Origin: Nitrospira sp. KM1
GTDB lineage: Bacteria; Nitrospirota; Nitrospiria; Nitrospirales; Nitrospiraceae
Direction of reading: 5' to 3'
Assembly (NCBI RefSeq): GCF_011405515.1
Contig: NZ_AP022671.1
Location: forward strand, 3,658,001-3,722,000
DNA: 64,000 nt
Shown here: positions 43,206 through 52,134 of the stretch, in pieces
Numbering within the stretch: position 1 is the first letter of the stretch
Layout: each line of letters opens with the position of its first letter
The notes under the pieces: model-generated
What the model was told of the DNA's origin: nothing
Database searches by the model: none
Seen by the model: the letters and a program-made list of their open reading frames with translations, nothing else
Made by a program: the position numbers and the translations under genes

Positions 43206-43601
43206 ATGAATTACCGATGGGTACTCTGTGGACTCTGTTTTTCGATCGGCCTTGCCGGCTGTGGAGGCGGAGGCAGGGCTGAGATCAAGGATGAACGGTT
43301 GACGGTGGGCAGAGTACAAAGCGAAATCAAGGTCGGCATGCCGTCGGCCCAGGTCGTCGAGATTCTGGGTTCTCCCAACATCGTCACGACCGACGAAAAG
43401 CGGCGGGAGGTATGGATGTATGACAAAGTCTCGACCGACCGGGTGAACACCAGCAGTTCCTCCTTTGGCACCTTGATCATCCTGGGCAAGAATTCACAGG
43501 ACACCTCGAGCTCTCAGCGGCAACGCACGCTCACGATCATCATCAAGTACGATGAAGACAAGAAGGTCCGCGATCTTGCCTATAACTACACACAGTTCTG
43601 A
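43206..43601 (+). CDS. BamE/SmpA-like small lipoprotein
   Basis: A 131-aa lipoprotein (start MNYRWVLCGLCFSIGLAGCG, Cys19 lipidated). Residues 35-80 match the BamE-type fold: GRVQSEIKVGMPSAQVVEIL followed by GSPNIVTTDEKRREVWMYDK. BamE assists outer-membrane protein assembly and similar domains occur in other envelope lipoproteins. The Ser/Gln-rich stretch SSSSFGTLIILG and the tail LTIIIKYDEDKKVRDLAY follow. GAGGGGGT precedes the ATG. The next gene overlaps its end by 50 bases. Confidence 0.78.
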   Translation: MNYRWVLCGLCFSIGLAGCGGGGRAEIKDERLTVGRVQSEIKVGMPSAQVVEILGSPNIVTTDEKRREVWMYDKVSTDRVNTSSSSFGTLIILGKNSQDTSSSQRQRTLTIIIKYDEDKKVRDLAYNYTQF

Positions 43602-44196
43602 TCATGCCTCCCGATCAGATCGGCTCGCCGGCCGGGCGGCTTGCTTCGCGTGGGCCGCGGGGCTGACACTGCTGGCCGGGTGCATCCAAGAGACGAAACC
43701 CGACGAACTCTTCCAGCTCACACCGGAAAGCTTGCGCAACCGGGCGATGTCCATTCGCACGTTCGACACGGCATCCGAGACCGAATTGCTGTCGGCTTCG
43801 GCGGCTGTCCTCCAAGACTTGGGTTACCAGGTCGAGGAGAGCGTGCACGAAGTCGGCTATTTCCGTGCGGTCAAGGAGCGGCCCGCCAGCGAGCATGCCC
43901 ATGGCCTGCGGCGGAACATGTTTTTCTTTTTCCCGCTGAGGGTCGAGGTTGTACCGGTCGCTCTCCACCAGCAGCTGGTTGCGAATCTGGTCACCAAACC
44001 CATCAACGCTGAAGGTACGAAACAACAGGTAAGAATCAGCTTCTACCGCATCGTGTGGAAGGGAGACGGTCACGTCAATCGGGAATACATTCCCCCGGGC
44101 GGACAGTACATGGAGATGATCCGCGATCCGGAAATCTATCAACAGTTCTTCGTCAAGCTGTCCAAGGCGGTGTTCTTGGAAGCGCACGATATGTAG
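43552..44196 (+). CDS. tandem envelope lipoprotein, paralogue 1 of 3
   Basis: A 214-aa protein that overlaps the BamE-like gene by 50 bases. The start ATG has no Shine-Dalgarno, so coupling is probable. The lipobox LTLLAGC lies at about residues 37-43. The mature part shares with the next two proteins the core IRTFDTASETELLSASAAVL, QDLGYQVEESVHEVGYFRA and the tail DPEIYQQFFVKLSKAVFL. A central insert with a hydrophobic FFFFPLRVEVV stretch is unique. No function known. Family members next door indicate gene duplication. Confidence 0.72.
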   Translation: MKTRRSAILPITTHSSDHASRSDRLAGRAACFAWAAGLTLLAGCIQETKPDELFQLTPESLRNRAMSIRTFDTASETELLSASAAVLQDLGYQVEESVHEVGYFRAVKERPASEHAHGLRRNMFFFFPLRVEVVPVALHQQLVANLVTKPINAEGTKQQVRISFYRIVWKGDGHVNREYIPPGGQYMEMIRDPEIYQQFFVKLSKAVFLEAHDM

Positions 44197-44214
44197 CCCG
44201 AGGAGCCGGAATCT

Positions 44215-44676
44215 ATGCGGGGATCTGCGCTGAATCGACACCGGGGATGGGGAGCCGCAATCGTCCTCTTGGGACTGTTGTACGGATGCGCGATGTCGGA
44301 CCCGTCACAGACTCTGCTCGCACCGACCCAGGCTCAGTTGAAGATCCGGAATTATCAGACTCGTATCTTTGACATGAACGACCGTAATTTTGCGATCCGG
44401 TCCGTCATCGGCGCGCTGCAAGACTTGGGATTCATCATCGAACGCGCCAACGACGCCCTCGGCCTCGTGACGGCCGCCCGTTTCGCAGAGCCGAATTACT
44501 ACGACGTCCTCATGCTTACGGTGACCGTACGGCAGCTCAATGAGACCCAGCTCACGGTGCGGGCCAATGCGATTTACAACAACCGGCCGATCGAGGATCC
44601 CAAGGTCTATCAAAATTTCTTTGCCTCTCTCGAACGATCGTTGTTCATAACCAAGGATAGCCCAACTGCACCGTGA
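44215..44676 (+). CDS. tandem envelope lipoprotein, paralogue 2 of 3
   Basis: A 153-aa lipoprotein (lipobox LLYGC, Cys25). GAGGAG lies before the ATG; it begins 18 bases after paralogue 1. The shared core is LKIRNYQTRIFDMNDRNFAI, ALQDLGFIIERANDALGLVT and EDPKVYQNFFASLERSLFI. It is the shortest of the three and has only a small central region (LMLTVTVRQLNETQLTVRAN), so it probably shows the minimal fold. Confidence 0.72.
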   Translation: MRGSALNRHRGWGAAIVLLGLLYGCAMSDPSQTLLAPTQAQLKIRNYQTRIFDMNDRNFAIRSVIGALQDLGFIIERANDALGLVTAARFAEPNYYDVLMLTVTVRQLNETQLTVRANAIYNNRPIEDPKVYQNFFASLERSLFITKDSPTAP

Positions 44677-44698
44677 AAGGGACGAAGGGAATCATGTC

Positions 44699-45265
44699 AT
44701 GACGGTTTCCGTGGCATACCGGATGGTCGCTGCCTTGGCCTGCCTCGCGATTCTTTATGGCTGCAACCGTGACGAGCTTCAGGGGAACGGGTTGGACTGG
44801 CGGGACCAGGTCTGGCTTTCCGAGACGAGCCAGCTCAAGATTCGGGCCGCCCAAACCAGAATCTTCGACACAACCGATCGCCTGAAACTGCTCCAAGCGG
44901 TCGTGTCGACCATGCAGGATTTGGATTTCAAAGTCGACGTCCTTGACCAGGACCTGGGAGTCGTTTCAGGCAAGAAGTTCGTCGAAGTCGAGACCGATTA
45001 CCTGGGCGACCGGGTCTCGTACTATATGTACCAGCCTGATACCTTGTTGTTCCTTGCCAGAAGCTACCGGTCGTGGGGACCGTTCTATTACCGCAGCAAC
45101 CTCGTGCGCTTCACTGGAACGATCCGTCCGCGCGGCGAAACTCAATCACTTGTGCGCATCAGTGTCCAGTATTCCATGCGCGCGCTCGAAGATCCGAAGC
45201 CCTATCAAGAATTTTTCCGTACGCTCGAACAGTCGGTTTTCCTGCAAGGGCATGAGGAGTCCTAG
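44699..45265 (+). CDS. tandem envelope lipoprotein, paralogue 3 of 3
   Basis: A 188-aa lipoprotein (lipobox AILYGC). AAGGGA lies seven bases before the ATG; it begins 22 bases after paralogue 2. It repeats the core LKIRAAQTRIFDTTDRLKLL, TMQDLDFKVDVLDQDLGVVS and EDPKPYQEFFRTLEQSVFL. The longer middle part (YYMYQPDTLLFLARSYRSW and FTGTIRPRGETQSLVRIS) is partly aromatic. Close tandem spacing indicates a single operon with the BamE-like gene. Confidence 0.72.
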   Translation: MTVSVAYRMVAALACLAILYGCNRDELQGNGLDWRDQVWLSETSQLKIRAAQTRIFDTTDRLKLLQAVVSTMQDLDFKVDVLDQDLGVVSGKKFVEVETDYLGDRVSYYMYQPDTLLFLARSYRSWGPFYYRSNLVRFTGTIRPRGETQSLVRISVQYSMRALEDPKPYQEFFRTLEQSVFLQGHEES

Positions 45266-45378
45266 GAAGGGTGGGTGTTTCCCGTTGAAGGATGAGGTTC
45301 CGCTTTCGCTAAGCTTGCAGAACCGGACAATCGATACGATCTCAATGAGCCCTGTACAGCACGAGAAGGAGCATCTTC

Positions 45379-45552
45379 ATGGCAGAGCCGCGTAATTCAC
45401 CAATCCCCACTGGAATGAAGCCACCGAAAGGTCAGATCATCTGGCAATGTTTCCACTGCTCCCGTCGATATCTTACCGAGCAACGGCCTGCGAAATGTCC
45501 GTTCTGTCTTCAACCGGACAGAGCCACGCCCGAGGCCACCATCGGTTCCTGA
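45379..45552 (+). CDS. 57-aa zinc-ribbon-like protein
   Basis: A short ORF (ATG at 45379) with GAAGGAG seven bases upstream. It encodes two cysteine pairs, WQCFHCSRRY and AKCPFCLQPD, spaced as in a zinc ribbon. The rest is polar and unstructured. It is compact, cytoplasmic and has no family name that I can give. It sits 113 bases after the tandem lipoproteins. Confidence 0.6.
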   Translation: MAEPRNSPIPTGMKPPKGQIIWQCFHCSRRYLTEQRPAKCPFCLQPDRATPEATIGS

Positions 45553-46037
45553 CGGTCTCACCGCCCGCTTCTCAGAACGTACCGGCATTCTTGGAATTCC
45601 GAGGGATTCCACAAGGATGCAGAGAGAAGCGGATCTTTTCTCCCAACGTTCACGTCGAGGACGAATTGTCAGTCCCAGACAAGATTTCCCAGCAGCCCCT
45701 TGAGCCGGGCAGCCGGTTGCCTCATGCATCGCCATAGCTATCCCGGTGATGTCGCGTATATTTGCATGCAGGCGGACCCTTCACCGGTCGATTGGCCCTG
45801 CCTTTGCAGAGCTAGCGGCTGTACCGACTTATTAGTCTGTGACCAGAAGGCTGTTATGCCTATCAGCGCACCGGAAGTGTATGTCGAGGAACACAGCGTG
45901 ACGATCACTCCCGGCGGCCTCGTCTCCAAAGCGCGGCCAGTTGGTTGGAGCGCGATTTGGGTTGGAGCCCTCGCGGCGCCGAGCAGCAACTCCGACACAT
46001 CCATGCCTAGAGAACGGGTCCAACGGGGGAAGGTCCT
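45553..46037. other. region with only doubtful ORFs
   Basis: No convincing gene in this 485-base stretch. An ORF at 45856-46065 is described separately as a possible remnant. Another reading, 45700-46065 in the same frame, gains only Cys/His-rich leader sequence. No repeats or RNA genes noticed. Confidence 0.4.
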
Positions 46038-46065
46038 ATGCCTTATGTCATCATGTGGCTCTTAG
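45856..46065 (+). pseudogene. possible remnant of a membrane-protein gene
   Basis: A 69-aa ORF starts MPISAPEVYVEEHSVTITPG after AGAAGG. The middle part ARPVGWSAIWVGALAA looks like the start of a Gly/Ala-rich membrane helix, but it then breaks into PSSNSDTSMPRERVQRG, which is not membrane-like. The end overlaps the 25-aa ORF at 46038. Could be a decayed gene whose helix was lost by a frameshift, or chance. Confidence 0.22.
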
Positions 46066-46115
46066 GCGTACCAGTAAGTCTCATTCTCATCATCTGGCTG
46101 ATCGCCGGCCACTGA
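46038..46115 (+). CDS. 25-aa hydrophobic peptide
   Basis: An ATG following GGGGGAAGG starts a peptide that is nearly one membrane helix: MPYVIMWLLGVPVSLILII then WLIAGH. Such one-helix stress peptides are common in bacteria but annotation is uncertain at this length. A strong hairpin follows at 46127-46175, consistent with the end of a transcript. Confidence 0.45.
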   Translation: MPYVIMWLLGVPVSLILIIWLIAGH

Positions 46116-46126
46116 TGCGGAGGCAG

Positions 46127-46175
46127 CCGGAGAAAGCCGGGATAGCAAAGGAGCGTGCTGTCCCGGCTTCTCCGG
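46127..46175. terminator. strong stem-loop between convergent genes
   Basis: A 15-bp stem with one bulged A (CCGGAGAAAGCCGGGA 46127-46142 with TCCCGGCTTCTCCGG 46161-46175) lies between the 25-aa ORF and the convergent beta-propeller gene ending at 46199. Likely a two-way terminator, although T-runs are weak. Confidence 0.7.
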
Positions 46176-46198
46176 TTGTGTTCCGCGCGAGAATATTT

Positions 46199-47374
46199 CT
46201 ACTTCGCGCTCGCCCTCATCGAGCCCTTCTGAAAATGATTGGGCAATAGCATAATGCAGTTCGGATTGAATCCAGCCGATTTCAATGTGTCGATACTTCC
46301 CATGACCGTATCGTTTTTGAGATCGATGACGGTGATCGAGCCGTCGCTCATGCCGTCCAAATTGAGCAGGCTGTTCTGGACGAAGAGGTAGCGTTCGTCC
46401 GGCGACAGCACACTGTGGTGAGCACCGGCAGCCGCAGGGATCGTCTTGAGGAATTTCGGCTTTCGAGGATCGCTGTTGTCATACAGATTGACGAACCCGG
46501 GCTTCGCCGTGGTGACGTACAGCCGATCGGCCTTGGCGTTATAGAGCATTTCCAGCGGCATGCCCTGTTCACGGGGACCGAAATCATCGATCTGAGTGAA
46601 CGAGAAGGCCTTGGCGCTCGAATCCCAGACGCCGGCCCAGAGCGTTCCTTCCAACATGTTGGTAATGTGCACCACCGGCGGATTGGCATTCGGCGAAAAC
46701 ATGATTTCGACCGGGGCCGATTTGGCAGGAGAGGGTTTGGTCGAGATCTTATGCGTCGAGAGGACTTTCCCGGTGCTGGCTTCCAGCACGGTCACCGACT
46801 CCCCCGCGTCCGACATGTCAGGCTTGACGGTGCTCGTCACGAGCACGCGGTCGATGCCATTGTGAATCGCAATGCCATGCGGATAGAGAATTGTCGCGAC
46901 CGCGGGATCGGACGTGCTGACTGTCTTGGTCGGTCGATCATTCACCGCATCGCCCATGATCACGTTACTGGATCCCATGCAGGTGAGGAACCATGTCTTG
47001 TTGTCCTCGGACACCACGAGATCCTCGCCGACCTGGCAATCCGGTACGCCGATGGCGTGCAGCCGGTAAGGAAATTTGGTCAGATCCACGACGTGGAGCA
47101 GGCTCTTGCCCAGCGCGGTGACATAAAACTTCGACCGGTCGCGGTTGAAGAAAATATGGTGTGCGACGAGATCGGAAGGCAGGGGAATCTCCATCAGGAT
47201 TTTTCCGAAGTCAGCCGAGTCGGGATCGATTTCCATGATCGCAATCCCTTCGCGCCGTACCTTTTGATCCGGCTTACTTTCGTAGTTGACCAGCGCGAGA
47301 ATCTCCGCCGATACCGGCGACAGGCAGGTCACAATCAACCCAATGGTGAGCGAGAGGAGCCGGAGCGTGCTCAT
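46199..47374 (-). CDS. exported beta-propeller (YVTN/WD40-like) protein
   Basis: A 391-aa protein, start MSTLRLLSLTIGLIVTCLSP with AAGGAGG before it; the signal peptide ends SPVSAE. The mature part shows repeated propeller blades: HIFFNRDRSKFYVTALGKS, VGEDLVVSEDNKTWFLTCMG, YPHGIAIHNGIDRVLVTSTV, YNAKADRLYVTTAKPGFVN and SVLSPDERYLFVQNSLLNL. This is the seven-bladed lactonase/YncE-like style. Function unknown; possibly a ligand- or DNA-binding periplasmic protein like YncE. Confidence 0.8.
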   Translation of the reverse strand: MSTLRLLSLTIGLIVTCLSPVSAEILALVNYESKPDQKVRREGIAIMEIDPDSADFGKILMEIPLPSDLVAHHIFFNRDRSKFYVTALGKSLLHVVDLTKFPYRLHAIGVPDCQVGEDLVVSEDNKTWFLTCMGSSNVIMGDAVNDRPTKTVSTSDPAVATILYPHGIAIHNGIDRVLVTSTVKPDMSDAGESVTVLEASTGKVLSTHKISTKPSPAKSAPVEIMFSPNANPPVVHITNMLEGTLWAGVWDSSAKAFSFTQIDDFGPREQGMPLEMLYNAKADRLYVTTAKPGFVNLYDNSDPRKPKFLKTIPAAAGAHHSVLSPDERYLFVQNSLLNLDGMSDGSITVIDLKNDTVMGSIDTLKSAGFNPNCIMLLPNHFQKGSMRASAK

Positions 47375-47661
47375 AAGAGCCTCCTTGGATGAAGTGGGAT
47401 GCGGTGAGGAAGCGTACTCCCTTTTCCGAAAAGAAGAAACGTCCGGTGTGGCGCTGGTCTGCATGGAATCCTCCTTTGTGAGCGGCAATCAGGTCCTCTT
47501 CGACGAGGTAACGAGACGTCGCACTATAAGCGAATTCCTTACGCGCGTCTTATCCGGGCGTCTGATTCTCTTGCCCAAAGGGGGTCAAAGTTGACGGCAA
47601 TGGCTGCCGTGTGAGCAGCGGACCATACCGCCGGGCAAGCCCGGTTCGTTGCGGAGAGGGC

Positions 47662-47913
47662 CTATTCCTCCTGCCTTCGTACGAATTCCCTTGCCCCGCG
47701 CAAGTCGGCCCTTGTGCACAGCTGTTTCTCCAACAGGAGATGTTCGAGTGCGGCCACCCGCGCGGTGACCTCCGGCAATACGATATCGATCCGCTCGCAG
47801 AGGTCATCCAATCGATTGAGGACGTCGGCTTTTCTTTGAGAGCCGGATGATTTCTTTGGTTTCGAAGCGGCGGCCGGCTGCGTTGTCCGGTTTCGCGAAC
47901 GGATCTTGTTCAT
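47662..47913 (-). CDS. 83-aa basic coiled-coil protein
   Basis: GGAGG precedes the ATG. A basic N-terminus (MNKIRSRNRTTQPAAASKPK) is followed by an amphipathic helix (ADVLNRLDDLCERIDIVLPE, then VAALEHLLLEKQL). It probably binds nucleic acid or a partner as a small helical protein. No family recognised. It is divergent from pssA with 82 bases between. The stretch 47375-47661 between it and the propeller gene shows nothing I can support. Confidence 0.6.
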   Translation of the reverse strand: MNKIRSRNRTTQPAAASKPKKSSGSQRKADVLNRLDDLCERIDIVLPEVTARVAALEHLLLEKQLCTRADLRGAREFVRRQEE

Positions 47914-47995
47914 GTTCGTGCCTCCTTGGTTGTGATTCCGCTGTGTTCAAATCTGCGAATAGACATTTTAGGGAATCCCGCGTAAGTTTTCCCTC

Positions 47996-48622
47996 ATGGC
48001 CGAGACGCGCCGGAAACATTTTTCGATGATTCGCGAGTTTCACGTCGCGGATGTTCTGACGCTTGCCAATGCCGCCTGCGGACTCGGAGCCGTCCTGTTC
48101 AGCATGCTCTATATGGAAAGCCGCTCGCCGACCTATTTTTTCGCCGCCGCGGCCCTTGCGCCCGGTGCGCTATTGTTCGACTGGCTCGATGGCCGCGTTG
48201 CCCGCGTACGGCACGAGCATTCGGCGCTCGGCCGCGAGTTGGATTCCCTGGCCGACGTCATCTCGTTCGGCGTGGCGCCGGCGGCGCTCGGGTTCGCGGC
48301 CGGCCTGCGCGGAGAATGGGACTGGTTTGCGTTGATGTACTTTGTCTGTTGCGGCGTCAGCCGGCTGGCGAGGTACAACGTGACCGCAGAACAATTATCC
48401 GCAGGGCAGGACAAGGTCGCCTACTTCGAAGGGACACCGATTCCGACCACCTCGGTGCTCACGGCCATCCTGGCGGTTGCGGCGTGGCAGGGGCGAGTGG
48501 GCGACCACCTGTACGGAGGTGTGTGGACGATCGGTCCCTGGGAGCTGCACCCGCTGGTGCTGATGTTCATTTTGTCGGGCAGCCTGATGATCAGCAAGAC
48601 ACTCAAGATCCCGAAGATATGA
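47996..48622 (+). CDS. pssA: CDP-diacylglycerol-serine O-phosphatidyltransferase
   Basis: A 208-aa membrane enzyme making phosphatidylserine from CDP-diacylglycerol and serine. The CDP-alcohol phosphotransferase motif D-x2-DG-x2-AR-x8-G-x3-D-x3-D is exact: D62, D65, G66, A69, R70, G79, D83 and D87. Several hydrophobic helices follow, ending with MFILSGSLMISKTLKIPKI. There is no Shine-Dalgarno; an ATG further in (MIREFHVADVLTLANAACGL) is possible. The frameshifted nuclease-helicase follows after 25 bases. No psd gene is nearby. Confidence 0.93.
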   Translation: MAETRRKHFSMIREFHVADVLTLANAACGLGAVLFSMLYMESRSPTYFFAAAALAPGALLFDWLDGRVARVRHEHSALGRELDSLADVISFGVAPAALGFAAGLRGEWDWFALMYFVCCGVSRLARYNVTAEQLSAGQDKVAYFEGTPIPTTSVLTAILAVAAWQGRVGDHLYGGVWTIGPWELHPLVLMFILSGSLMISKTLKIPKI

Positions 48623-48647
48623 CTTGGCGGTTGACACAAAGGATCGA

Positions 48648-51600
48648 ATGAAAAAGTCATCAACGGGGCAGTTGCAGTATTCCCCCAGCGACCTCATGAC
48701 CTACCTGGCCTCGCCGTTCGCCTCCTGGATGGACCGGTATCATCTGGAATGTCCCGGGTCCATAACTCCGGACGAACTGACGGAGGACGATAAGCTGATC
48801 GCGAGGACCGGCGCCGAACACGAACGGGCGGTGCTCGGCGACATGAGGACAGCCGGCAGGGCGATCGTCGAAGTGTCGACGCGCAACTTCGCCCAAGCTC
48901 AGGCGCAGACACGATCTGCCGTGACTGCGGAGGCTCCCGTCATCTACCAGGCGGCACTGTGCGACGGTCCGTTTTTCGGATTCGCCGACTTTCTTTTGCT
49001 CGACGAGCGTGGCCTGTATCAGGTCTGGGACACCAAGCTGGCTCGCTCGTCCAAGCCCTACTATGCCATCCAGCTCTGCTGCTATTCCGACATGCTCAGT
49101 TCCGTGAGCGGCCGGTTGCCGCAGACCTTTGGCGTGATCTTGGGGAGCAAGGAAAGGGTCATGTTCAGGCTGGAGTCGTTCATCCATTACTACCGCCATG
49201 CGAAGAAGACCTTTCTGGATCTGCAAGACCGGTTCACCGGGAATCTCAGGAATCGTCCGCTGCCGTTTCCCCGCGCCGAACATGGCCGATGGACGTCACA
49301 TGCCGACCGGTTCTTTCGAGATCGCGACCATCTGGTCCTCGTGGCCAACATCACCTCGAGCCAGATCAGGAAACTCGCGAAGGCCGGCATTCACACCACG
49401 GCCCGCCGACGTCTCAGGAACGAAGATTCCCGGGCTCGACTCGACGACGCTCGAAAAATTGGCAGGCCAAGCCCGCCTGCAACGGCGGACGGGCGAAGCC
49501 AGGCACGCCGACCCGCAAGCGCCGCCGAGCCATGAGGTGTTGCATCACGTGGGGCCAAACGGCGAGGCGGTCGGACTCGCCGCGCTGCCGCCCGGAGATC
49601 CGGGCGACGTCTGGTTCGACATGGAGGGCTACCCGCTCGCGCCTGGCGGGCTGGAATACCTGTTCGGCATCTGCGTTCGAGATCACAGCGGAGGACAATA
49701 CCGCTTTCAAGACTGGTGGGGGCACGACCGGGGCGGGGAGAAGCTGGCGTTCGAAGGATTCGTGGATTGGGTGTTCGATCGCTGGAAGAAGCATCCGGGC
49801 ATGCACATCTATCACTATGCACCCTATGAAGTGAGCGCGGTCCGGCGGTTGAGCACCCGCCACGACAGCCGGCAGGATCAGGTCGATGACCTGTTGCGGA
49901 ACAATGTATTCGTCGATCTCTATCAGATCGTCCGGCGCGGGGTGCGCATCGGCGAAGAGAGCTATTCGATCAAGTCGGTCGAGCGCCTCTATCGTCCGCA
50001 ACGGGCCACACGGGTAGCAACCGCCGCGGATTCGATCGTCGCCTATAGCCGGTGGATCGAAAGCGGAGAATCCGGCGACTGGAAGCAGAACGGCATCCTC
50101 AACGGCATCCGCGATTACAACGAGGACGATTGCCGGTCCACCGCCGAGTTGACCGCCTGGTTGAGAGACGCAGCCAGAGCTCATGGCATCGTCCCGCCTC
50201 CTCCGACAGAGCCCGTCCAGGAGGAACAGCGGGAGATGGCACCCATCGTGATCGACCGGTTGCAGACCGTCGGAGATCTCAGAAAGCTGCAGAACAGCAC
50301 GGCCGCGGCGCTGGCCGACCTCGTAGAGTTCCACCGGCGCGAGCAGAAACCGATATGGTGGCGCATGTTCGACCGGGCGGCGGCTGCTCCAGACCAGCGG
50401 CGCGATGATCCGGGATGCATCGAGGGCATTCAGTCTGACGGACCTTGCTCGACGGAGAAAAAGTCGCTCGTCCAGGGCTATGAGTTCGATCCTGCGCAGG
50501 AATGCAAGCTGGCCAAAGACGACCAGGTGAGATTCGCGCATAATCTTGACGCCACGTTCACGCTGACTGAAATCGACGCAGCAGCCGGTCGCCTGAAGTT
50601 AAAAATCGGTCAGCAGAGTCTGAAAACCAAATGCGAGGGTTTGTTCTACAAGGAGGGATCACTCATCCACAACGAATTTATCTCGCCGGCCGGCATTCCG
50701 GACGCATTGGCTGATCTCGCCGCTTCGCATCTTCACGGCGCATTGCCGAAGTCCGTCACGGCGTTGTTGACTCGGCAGCCTCCGGCCGCACGCATGCAAC
50801 ATGAAGCGGAGACAACTATTGATGCTGCCGTACGCATCGCCAGGGGGATGGATGGGGGTTGTCTCGTCATCCAGGGACCGCCCGGTACGGGAAAGACCTA
50901 TGCCGCTTCCCGGGTGATCGTTGCGCTGCTCGAAGCGGGGAAACGAATCGGCATTGCCTCGAACAGCCATAAGGCCATCGGCAATCTGTTGAAGGCATGC
51001 GGCGAGGCGCTGAGAGAGCAAGGCGGCAAGCTGGAGGGCCTGAAGGTCGGAGGGGAGTGCGACGAGCAGCTTCATCAGGCGAACCCGGAATTGGTGCACA
51101 TTCCCGGCAGCGGAGATGCGAAAGGCCGTTACAAGTCCGGAGTGGTCGGCGGCACGGCGTGGCTCTTCAGTCGCGGCGAATGGATCGACGGCCTCGACTA
51201 TCTCTTCATCGACGAAGCGGGACAGGTCACGCTCGCAAATGCCGTGGCCATGGCAAGAAGCGCCAAGAATCTCGTGCTCCTCGGCGATCAGATGCAGCTT
51301 GAACATCCCGTTCAAGGGTCGCACCCCGACGATGCCGGCCTGTCTGTGCTGCAGTATGCCCTCAAGGATATGTCCGCCAGCTTGCCGGATGTGCCGGTCT
51401 TTCACGCGGTCGTTCCGTCGGATTACGGACTGTTTCTCGGTGAATCCCGTCGCATGCACCCGTCTGTCTGCCGATTCATCTCGGAAAGCATGTACGACGA
51501 ATGTCTCAAGTCTCATCCTGATTGCGCCAGGCAGCAGATCGACCGAGTCCTGAACCGGGCGAACCTCATCCTCAAAGGGAACGGCATCGTCCTCAGCCCG

Positions 51601-52134
51601 GTCGAACACGAAGGGAACGTCCAGCAGAGCGTGGAGGAGGTCGAAAGGGTCAAAGCGATCTATGAAGAGATGTTTGGCCGCCGCTACACCGGCAAGGACG
51701 GCAAGACGAGACCGCTGGCGCTCGAGGACTTTCTGTTCATCGCGCCCTACAACGCGCAGGTGCGTGCGCTGCAGGCCGCGCTTCCCGCTGGAGCCAGGGT
51801 CGGAAGCGTCGACAAGTTCCAAGGGCAGGAGGCGCCGGTCTGCATCCTTTCTCTCTGTTCGAGCTACGGGGAATACGGCTCGCGTGGCCTGGCGTTTATC
51901 TTGGATCGCAACCGCATCAACGTAGCCGTGTCGCGCGCCCAATGTCTTGCCGTCGTCGTGGCAGACCCCCGCATCGCCGGCTCGATCCCGTCCTCGCTGG
52001 AAGAAATGATGCTGCTCAATCTGTTCTGCAAACTGCAGGATGCGTCAGGAAGCGAAAGGGAATCAGGGATGGCTGCGTTCGAGCACATTCCGGATGCCGG
52101 CCTGCAAACGGAATTCTGGCCAGCCCGCAACTGA
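48648..52134 (+). pseudogene. TM0106-type nuclease fused to superfamily 1 helicase, interrupted by one frameshift
   Basis: Two overlapping reading frames together encode one protein of about 1161 aa. Frame A (48648 to about 49403) carries a PD-(D/E)xK nuclease: start with YSPSDLMTYLASPF, FGFADFLLLDERG and VWDTKLARSS with IQLCCYSDML. Frame B (from about 49405) has an RNase H-like part (DVWFDMEGYPLAPGGLEYLF, YNEDDCRSTAELTAWL) and the helicase: Walker A QGPPGTGKTYAA (near 50872-50900), DEAG box LFIDEAGQ, LLGDQMQLEHPVQGS, GESRRMHPSV and VDKFQGQEAPV with INVAVSRAQ. Joining needs a one-base skip in GCCCGCC (49401-49407). The total length 3487 equals three times 1162 plus one. AAAGGA lies before the ATG. 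A sequencing error or a true break cannot be separated here. Confidence 0.85.

Noticed and set aside
48648-52134. Reading the nuclease and helicase parts as two independent genes.
   Set aside because: The second frame has no start with a binding site near the join, and one protein family covers both halves; a single frameshift explains it better.
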